A DNA stretch of 64,000 bases. It comes from Selaginella tamariscina (Eukaryota > Streptophyta > Lycopodiopsida > Selaginellales > Selaginellaceae). Under the pieces are notes generated by a model that made no database searches, was not told the DNA's origin, and saw only the letters and a list, made by a program, of their open reading frames with translations. Of this stretch, positions 56,698-64,000 are shown piece after piece. Positions within the stretch are counted from its first letter, which is position 1, and each line of letters opens with the position of its first letter. The position numbers and the translations under genes were made by a program. The stretch covers positions 849,217-913,216 of the forward strand of contig PUQB01000005.1 of the NCBI GenBank assembly GCA_003024785.1, read 5' to 3'.

Positions 56698-58625
56698 GGG
56701 CAGGCGGGGAGGATGCACGTCGTACGCATTACGATAGCCTTCTAGTGGTGCAGCCTCGTCTCCACCCTCCGGCGCTTCTCAAGTCCAAGCTCTCGGAAGC
56801 CTTGCGCCTTGCGCACTCTCTCTGTAAGTCGATCCCTCCCTATGCGCTGGTGCAACACAGGAAACATGTCCATGCCGGTTAGTCGCTTGTTGATTCACAC
56901 AAACCATGTAAACCTAGGGTTTGCTCGCAGTCTCCTATTTTGGAGCAGGAACCATAGACACTGTCCGCACACACTTGGACGTAATGGATGGAGAGGTAAA
57001 ATTCACATTCTGATGGGTTATTCCCACTGCTGGCTCTCTATATGACAGAACGGAGAAATTGACGCAGTGTTTGTCAATGCCTCCTTGTCTGGCGTCCAAC
57101 AGCGTAACTTGGAGGTACTCGCTCACCTGCCCGAACATGGCCAGTGCTTACTATTTTGTTTTGACCCGAACATGGCCTATTTTGTTTTGATAGGATGCGT
57201 GGGAGAGGCCCGTGCTGGATCGCGTTGGACTGATCATCGAAATCTTTGGCAGTCGTGCACGATCTAAGGAAGCCAAGCTGCAGGTTGTGTTCAAATCCCT
57301 TTTGGTTAGTCGACTAGCTGGCCCTTTGTTATTCAGGTGGAACTAGCAGCTTTGGATTACAAGAAGTCGCGTTTGGTGCGGAAAGGAGGAAGGCAAGGTT
57401 TTGGAGCTGGTGGGGAACAACAGGTTGTAAGTGCGAGAGGGTAAGCGGAAATCTTGATGCTATATCAGGGTTGATGGTCTTTGCCTCAGGAGGTCAAGCG
57501 GTGCTGGTGGCGGGTTTACGAGTGGATCGGGAGAAACTGAAATACAACTACAACGCCGCAGGTAAGGAGATGGAATCTGGTATGCGTTTGTTTAAGGTAA
57601 CGATGTGTTACAGGATTGCAGAGAAGAAGCATAAGCTGGAAGGTATGCTAGCGAAAGTTCGGCAGACGCGGTCCCTCCATCGCAGCAGCCGAGAAGGTAT
57701 CCCGGTGGTGGCAGTCGTGGGGTATACCAATGCAGTAAGCTGAAACATTTTGCCTCCGTGGATGTCTGAGAAAGCAAGCCTGTACAGGGAAAATCGACTC
57801 TCGTGGGAGCCTTGTCAAAGAGCAAGTTGTATGCTGACGACAGGTGCGGTCAACCTTTTCTGAGCTCCATTCCACATTGACTTCCCTTTTGTTCTTTCTA
57901 TCAGGCTGTTCGCAACGCTCGATACGCAATTGCGCAGCGTGCACCTTCCTTCAGGGTAGGCTTCTTTATTCTGGCGTACCTAATTTTGTGTGCTTTTTGG
58001 TTAGACGGAAGGCATTACTCAGTGACACGGTGGGCTTCATTTCCGATTTGCCTACGCAGGTAACTTTTATTCGCCAAACGTTTGAGCCTTGTGATGGTGT
58101 GTCTCTTCCCAGCTCGTGGAAGCGTTCCATGCAACGCTGGAAGAGGTTCTTGTAGCCGACATTGTGCTGGTTAGTATTGCACTCCATTTCTCTCTGCCGC
58201 TGAGCAGCTGGGTGTGCAGCATGTTATAGACTCTAGCACTCCAAGTATGGATGAACAAAGAGAAGCAGTTTTGCAAATTCTAAAGGACATTGGCGTTTCG
58301 GAAGAAGCTCTGGAGGAGAAAACAATTGAAGTGCTGAATAAGGTAGACTTGGTACCAAGGTAGTAGCTGTATGATCGACACATACCTTTTGCAGATAGAT
58401 GTGCAGCCGGGTGATGGATTAGAACTTCCTGTGGAGCTATTGAGCGCTCTCAATAGTGCATCAGAAGACGAGCAGGAGGTTTCTCCCCCAAAGGGGCTCG
58501 ATATATGGGCAACTCAGCTATTGAAAAATGGCAAAATACCTCGGGTGCCAATATCGGCAGTTGACGGGACAGGCTTGGACAATTTGTTATATGCCATAGA
58601 TTGTAAACTTACGGACACACAATAA
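56652..58625 (+). CDS. HflX-like GTPase (organelle type)
   Basis: TRAFAC-class GTPase that in bacteria splits or rescues stalled ribosomes; plant forms of this type are probably organellar (family knowledge). About thirteen small exons. N-terminal part: LLVVQPRLHPPALLKSKL, VSYFGAGTIDTVRTHLDV, EIDAVFVNASLSGVQQRNLE and RVGLIIEIFGSRARSKEAKL. The HflX linker is SSGAGGGFTSGSGETEIQLQ. The G domain has VAVVGYTNAGKSTL (P-loop, 57,705-57,790, split by an intron before GKST), RLFATLDTQLRSVHLPSGR (G2), SDTVGFISDLPTQ (G3) and LNKID (G4, 58,340-58,390, split by a 52-nt intron). The tail ends IPRVPISAVDGTGLDNLL and stops at 58,625. No frame break found. Divergent from FY; convergent with the SNARE gene, 36 bp from its stop. 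A basic N-terminus ([15 protein letters not shown]) could be a transit peptide. Confidence 0.88.
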
Positions 58626-58661
58626 ATAAAGTTTTCATCTTCACATTTGCACCTGTTACTG

Positions 58662-59212
58662 CTACTTGACCATGAAGTAGATGAGTAGAAACACCAGCAC
58701 AAAACAAGCAACTATCGTGAGTATATTGCGGCTCGATTTCGTTTCAAAGACCTGCATGGCCAGTTAAAGACGCGTTCGACTCCGCAAAGTTGGTTGTTAC
58801 CTTCCTGAAACGATCCATGGTTCCTGACAGAAGCCCTCTGGCCGAGTCCATTCCACTTGCCTATTGAATCCATCCATAAGCAAGTAGAAGAACAGATAGG
58901 ATGCACCAACCTACCATTTGATCGAGTAATCGAGAGTGTGATTCCGCCTCTTCGTGAATATCTGTTGTTAACTGTGAAACAGAGATGGGGTTAGACCGCT
59001 GTTGAGGATGATTCAGTCAGACATTACCCGCTTGAGCAAGCTGACTCTGTCTTGCAGTCCCTCGAGGTCCCTCTCGTTTTCCTGCTCACCAATTTCGTAC
59101 GAGGAGACGGGTCTGAGTTCTGCATGATTGGAGCTCCTGCCGCCGCCCCTACTAACACAGACATATTACAGATGCAAAGCGAGCAATGAAATCCGTACCG
59201 CCACTGGCTCAT
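58662..59212 (-). CDS. Bet1-like Qc-SNARE
   Basis: ER-Golgi or intra-Golgi SNARE that pairs with Qa, Qb and R SNAREs for vesicle fusion (family knowledge). Spliced product of about 120 residues: start MSQWRRGGGRSSNHAEL (59,212, intron after MSQW), VSSYEIGEQENERDLEGLQD with VSLLKR, the SNARE helix LTTDIHEEAESHSRLLDQM and ASGMDSARGLLSGTMDRFRK, then VFETKSSRNILTIVACFVLV, a C-terminal anchor ending YFMVK and TAG at 58,662-58,664. The E-N-E-R-x-L-E-G-L-Q-D start and short length match plant BET11/BET12. Five exons; introns 45-60 nt; no frame break. Lies tail-to-tail with the HflX-like gene and 78 bp downstream of AP-4 epsilon on the same strand. Confidence 0.9.
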
Positions 59213-59290
59213 CCTCGATGCAGCTGTTAGGGTTACGATGTAAATTGCCTTGCTTAATTTTTAACAAATAAAACAAAAGAAAAGAACAAT

Positions 59291-62200
59291 CTAACCAAAC
59301 AGATCCTTGAACGCATCAGCATCGCCGGCGGCTTTGTTTTGTTCCACAGCGGCGGTGTCTAGCGACATCAAGTCACCTAACTGCGGTACATGGGTGTCAC
59401 TCAAATCTAGTAAGTCTGCCTGTGGTGCTGCTGCTACAGTAGCCTTTTTAGATGCTCCGTTATGTTGTTTGACTGCCTTGGCGTGGGATGATGAAGTGCC
59501 AAACAGCGACGCTGCCAACTTCTGCTTTTCCGCTGAAACCTCCGGCACACCTTTTCTCTCGGGAAGATGAGGTATCGACGCCTCCTTAGGAGGTACAACT
59601 TTAACGCTCTCCACTGTGCTGAATGCACTACCAGCGGTGGGACGGCCCCACTTCTTCTGAATCCCCTCCAGCTTGAGTCGAGCCCCGTCGTTGCCAGCAG
59701 GTTCAGATGCCCGATCGCGAGAAGACGCAAAAACCAGCTCAGTCTTATTATAGCTGTCGTGGTCTGGAAGAGGAGCCGGTTCTGGGGCATTAGGCTTCTC
59801 GTATGGTTTGAAGCGAAGTAGGTGAACAGACGAGGGCTGCGCTAGATTAGGTGTCAGGGTTGTCATGGCACCCATTCCGTGACGCTCGTTCTCGGACATA
59901 TATGGTCTCGCACCGTTTACCAAGGCGGATTCGACAAAAGGGGTCAGGAAAGAAAGATCGTTGTCCACCTGCGCATAAAAAGAAATCAATATAACAGCAT
60001 AAAAAAGAAACCCAGTACGACCTCAACGTCCTCGCAACTCGCATCCATCGGCAGCACGCTCGCAATAACATCTGCGTCCAGCCTCAGCAAAGCTTGGAAT
60101 TCATAAACCCGCTGCTGAAGATCCGTACAATGAGAAGCCGAGAGCTCATCGATAAACGGCAAACACTACAGCAACACCGGTTACTCCAACAAAATAGAAA
60201 GAGACATCTCCTACCTCCGGAATGATGTCTACTCCCCGACCTGCAGACCTTTCAAAAGAATAGATTTTTGTAATTGCTGAGATAACTTGGCCCTGCAAAC
60301 TATACACTCGTCAAGACACGGGCAACGCCGTAAAAAATCAGGCAGAACCTTCACTTTGTCGTCGCCGGGGCGTGAAGCCGCAATGTCACAAAGTTTCCCC
60401 ACTATCAACTCAGCTGAGTGGCTTCCGTCTGCAGTACCGTACTCACCGAGTACCCAACTGATAACCTGAAATGTTTGTGGAAGTTTATAACAAGGTATAC
60501 GAATCTTCTTACCTGTAAAAGGATTGAAGGAAGCTTTGGTTCGTTAAGGACTTGCAAATATGCCAGAACCTGCAAGAAGAAAAGAAAATGAGCTATGTTA
60601 TCCTAGGCTACAAAGAAGAAGCATACCGCGGACGATCTAAGATGATTATCTTCGTTTTCTTCTCCAGCTCCTTCAGCTATCAGTTTCATCAAATCATGGG
60701 CCACCTTCAAAGGTACAAGGTCCCCAGCAATCTCGAATACCTGGTTCATGGTCTGCACCACGCAGATTTGATTTTGTAAAGATAGTAGTTAATACGGTAT
60801 ACCTGTAGGAACCAATGGTTGTTAGGTGCATATCGCTCAGCCAACTCGATTACTCGCGAAGCAACTTCCGTCTTGTAGTGATTGTCATTGATGTTTCTGA
60901 TGTATTCGATCATCCGCTCCACTATAACCTCCACATTGCTCCCCTTAGTCATCTTGTAAAGCAGATCGAGCGTCTTCCGCTTTAAAGTGTCATCCGGATC
61001 CTAGTTAAGGAACAGTGAGCACATTGGTTCGCAATAGTGATATGTTGTTACCTCCAGGCAGTCGATGACAGCCAACTGGTGATCTTCAACACATTCAGGT
61101 GTTATTTTGATGAGACGCCCAGTGCGTCGATGCCCATATATTTTGAATTATGACTTTCACTCTGCAAACAAATTAACGAGACCATTTCACAGCCAGTGTT
61201 ATCTACTGCTTATACCTTGAGGAATTTTGCAGTTATTTCGGTGGCGATCTGAAGTAGCCGAGGATTTGGGTAGATAGTTGTCAGAGTTCGAACACATTCG
61301 TAGAGGATGGCATTGCCTATGTTGGCGGTGGGATCGGATCGCTTGAGAATGTCACCTAAAAACCATTGAACATATTCTCACTGGCAGCCTTATCAGCCGC
61401 CCCAAGCAGAGCAAGTATCTTGAGGAGTTTGATCTGCAGATCAGCCAGTTATTTATGCAGCAGAGACGATGAGTTAAAGTACCTGTATAAATGGTGCAGG
61501 AGTACGATGGTAATCATAGGATTTCGGTAGCCTATGCTCCACAGCTTGTTTTAAAATGCTGACGAGGCTGGCCACCAAGTGCTTGAAAGGTTTGGAGTTC
61601 GCCGAGATGATATCGTAGAGGGCACACAGCACGGCGCTCATGACGCTTGGATCCCTATCACATAATCTCTGTGAAAGCATACAAACATATAGCTTAGTAG
61701 CGTAAGTTGGCATACCTCTTGAAAGGCTGGGAAGAGGTGCGAGACGGTGGAAGGGGACCGCTGATAAAACCTGTGTAAAGCCATGACAGCCTTTTTCCTC
61801 ACCAGCTCCTTGTGATGACCAAGCAAGTCGACGATCTGAGGGAGAACAGCAGGAATGGTTTCTTCATTGATGAGCCCGCACACTGCAGTGAGAGCTGCAC
61901 AACAGACGAGATAATTATCCGATTTCAAGTCCTTTTGAATGGTATTGACAATGAGAATGATGAGATCGTGATCCTCGTCGAGGAAGAGTGTGACTGCTAG
62001 ATACCCCGTTCTCTTGAGCAACAGGTTGTCGTCGTGGGTCATCTTAACCGCGTGAATGTAGCCGAAAGACGCATCATGGCCGAGCATTTCCACATAGACT
62101 AGCCGCATGATGTACTCCTTCATCTTCTTCCTAGGCACGTCGGGCTCCTGTATCCGTCTTTTGAGATTATCAATCTCCGCCAGCACGATCCTCTCCTCCT

Positions 62201-62333
62201 CGGCTTTCGACTTGGCTTCGCCGATTGCTCGAACCAGCTCCAGAAACTCCTTGGAGGAGCCAAACACACCCTGGGAGCCCATTGCGAGCTCCCTCCCAAT
62301 TGTCTTGAGCTGCTCCAGCGTAGCAAAGCTCAT
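59291..62333 (-). CDS. AP4E: AP-4 complex epsilon adaptin, with two apparent frame breaks
   Basis: Large subunit of the AP-4 adaptor that sorts cargo at the trans-Golgi network, including vacuolar sorting receptors in plants (established). Start MSFATLEQLKTIGRELAMGS (62,333); trunk exons with EYIMRLVYVEMLGHDASFGY, LLLKRTGYLAVTLFLDEDHD and LRKRLPKSYDYHRTPAPF-type sequence (EHRLPKSYDYHRTPAPFIQ, near 61,490); HEAT-repeat exons with NIGNAILYECVRTL, KMTKGSNVEVIVERMIEYI and VISWVLGEYGTADGSH; and a 232-codon last exon from NDLSFLTPFVESALVNGARP to DAFKDLFG (hinge and ear). Two exons do not stay in frame: near 61,355 (MFNGF then stop, while GDILKRSDP follows in another frame) and near 61,118 (MGIDALG then VSSK-stop, while RLIKITPEC continues in another frame). 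Each needs one base. About eleven exons. Confidence 0.9.
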
Positions 62334-62429
62334 TCATCCACGCCTGGGGTTTAGGTCATCGCTAGGGTAGATCTGCCATGTAAAGAAAAGGGTTGTTGTA
62401 GGGTTCTTCCTGAGATCAAATTCAATTCA
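62334..62429. promoter_or_regulatory. Shared divergent promoter region of AP4E and ECHIDNA
   Basis: Only 96 bp separate the two start codons. It contains GGGGTTTAGGTC (62,347) and GTTGTAGGGTTCTTCC; the first includes a telo-box-like GGTTTAG. Both products act at the trans-Golgi network, so joint transcription is plausible (inference). Confidence 0.65.
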
Positions 62430-63223
62430 ATGGTGAGTTAATGAAGCAGATCTGATGGCATTGACCGACCTTTGGGTTTTTCAGGCGGAAGAAGGGCAGC
62501 AGCAAAACTACTCCAACCCGCTCACAGCTTTCTTCCACGTCCTCTTCAAGGTGAGGCGCACCATAAGAATATTGCGTCTGATCCTTGTCCTGCTCCCAGG
62601 GCTCCGCAATTGCATTCTACATCCTCTGCTCTTTCTTCGTCAGCAGCTTCATCATCCAGTTCGTTGTCACTGTACTGCTGGCGGCTCTGGATTTCTGGGT
62701 TGTCAAGAATGTCAGTGGCAGGATTTTGGTGGGCCTCAGGTGGTGGAACGAAATCAACGAACAAGGGGAGAGTGTGTGGCGCTTCGAGTCCCTGGACCAA
62801 GAGGTAAGCACTAGGAAAGCAGAGCTCCTCGTCCTCACCTTGTGTGAAAACAGTCCCTGGAGAGGTTGAACAAGAAGGACACCTGGCTTTTCTGGGGACA
62901 TTGTACATTGCGGTGAGTGCGAGTGTTCCCATCCCCTTGGTTACAATTAACATTTTTCCCCAGCCTGCTATCTGGGTGGCACTCGGCATTGTCGCGCTTA
63001 TCAAGTTCAACTTCGACTACCTGCTCATTGTGGGGATTTGCCTCACGCTTGGGGTTGCCAATGTCATCGGCTTCACCAAGTGCCGTAGAGGTAAGTACAG
63101 TGTCGTCCCGTATTGCTTGTCTAAGCCCGTTTTGCAGATGCAAAGAAGCAAATTCACTCTCTTGCTTCTCAAGTGGTGGCTGGGCATATGGCATCCAAGT
63201 TGCAGTCGGCTTTCAACTTTTAG
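62430..63223 (+). CDS. ECH: ECHIDNA/TVP23-family TGN membrane protein, with one apparent frame break
   Basis: ECHIDNA supports TGN integrity and secretion in plants, with YIP4 proteins (established). Exon 1 codes only for ATG (62,430-62,432); a 52-nt intron follows (62,433-62,484), then AEEGQQQNYSNPLTAFFHVL. Later exons: IAFYILCSFFVSSFIIQFVV, LAALDFWVVKNVSGRILVGL, RWWNEINEQGESVWRFESLD, LERLNKKDTWLFW, YIA, AIWVALGIVALIKFNFDYLL, GVANVIGFTKCRR and ASKLQSAFNF, stop at 63,221-63,223. Four membrane segments are visible. Near 62,894-62,897 the frame breaks: TTCTGGGGACATTG would need one more base to read F-W-x-T-L-Y-I-A. About 185 residues if restored, the usual family length. Confidence 0.92.
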
Positions 63224-64000
63224 ATGTCTCTGCAAGTTTTGTAATCAGATTTTGTCACGAAGGAATCGCCACTTTTTTTAGCAAGCCATTTTCGAGATGA
63301 AAATATGGAGAGCTGGAAAGAAATCTAAATACTTTTAAATTGCAGGCAGGTGAAATTAGGGCAGTGAGCCCTGTATAGCTCACTACTTTGAACGCAGTTA
63401 CAGCCTTAATTCATCTGCTACCTTGTTTAGCGATCCTACGCAGTTCCATAACCTTGTTTTCCACTGTTACCTGGATATGTCTACAGGAGAATCTTGCAGC
63501 CATCGACGACCCTTGTCTAACCCCTCTGATAACGGACCTAGCTCGTCCTTCGAACATGGTATACACTACTATATATATATACGTGTTTTCTGAAACCTGG
63601 TACACAAAGCATGAATCTGTTGGTTATTTTCTTAAGACTCCCATTTAAATTGAAATTTAATATTAAGGTATTGTAAGCAAATGCTTATGTAACTTATATG
63701 TTCAGGAAGGTGTTAGTGTAATTGTGTGTGTACACATTATAATGAATATTTGTGTGTTTATTATATTTTATTGTTATTATTATTAATTATTTTGATAATT
63801 TCTCTTATACATAATGCTTTAGAGCTTAATGGACTACCGTAAGTGATATGTATTATTGAAATTGTTAATATTTATGTAGCCTTCTAAAGTAGCATACCAC
63901 ATGCATGTGTATGTATATATTGCATGTAATATACACAGAATGACACATGCCTCCCATGCGTCAGCACCACTGTATAATTAGGATGTACAATACATCATCA
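63224..64000. other. 3' flank of ECHIDNA, no further gene seen
   Basis: Includes the presumed 3' UTR and AT-rich DNA with TATATATATA (63,570). A small inverted repeat GTGAGC...GCTCAC lies at 63,365-63,383. No frame, tRNA or repeat family recognised to the window end. Confidence 0.6.

Noticed and set aside
1..64000. tRNA or rRNA genes
   Set aside because: I saw no cloverleaf with conserved A and B boxes and no rRNA core sequence, though a by-eye search can miss a tRNA.

Overview
The window looks like nuclear DNA of a land plant with very short introns. Plant-type genes (ECHIDNA, FY, AP-4 epsilon, a plant-type DHHC S-acyltransferase, P-class PPR) are cut by GT-AG introns of mostly 45-60 nt and sit 36-100 bp apart. 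A short CCCTAAA run matches the plant telomere repeat. This combination suggests a lycophyte, most likely Selaginella. That identification is from recall, not a search.

Positions 1 to about 47,500 are a repeat block with no intact host gene. It holds (i) at least five fragments, in both orientations, of one Ty3/Gypsy family (family 1; LTR about 565-575 bp, TGTCA...GACGACCA in sense); (ii) three pieces of a second, chromodomain-bearing Gypsy family (family 2; LTR about 556-630 bp), one of them a solo LTR with a perfect 5-bp target duplication; and (iii) three copies (A 7,978-13,742 +; C 33,040-36,590 -; B 36,591 to about 42,040 -) of an unusual element. Its protein carries an N-C-A-G-E-N-K-N-R ... 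G-H-T-H-E-D-I-D signature (I recall this as the uncharacterised DUF7869 family). Upstream of its coding region lies an array of the 18-bp palindrome GGCGGGATTAATCCCGCC repeated every 39-45 bp. An orphan array of the same palindrome (43,718-44,465) is organised as a four-unit higher-order repeat. A small element with about 63-bp inverted termini (45,005-46,173) has captured a scrap of the same gene and carries an unrecognised 133-codon reading frame. Microsatellites and AT-rich DNA fill the rest.

From 47,553 to 63,223 the character changes sharply to packed host genes: PPR (-), DHHC S-acyltransferase (-), muscleblind-type CCCH protein (-), FY/WDR33-like polyadenylation factor (-), HflX-like GTPase (+), Bet1-like SNARE (-), AP-4 epsilon adaptin (-) and ECHIDNA/TVP23 (+). 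Three of the last three genes serve Golgi/TGN trafficking, and AP-4 epsilon and ECHIDNA share a 96-bp divergent promoter region. FY and the HflX-like gene are also divergent, with start codons 23 bp apart or overlapping. Several conserved genes (PPR, AP-4 epsilon, ECHIDNA) contain single-base frame breaks that may be sequence errors or real lesions.
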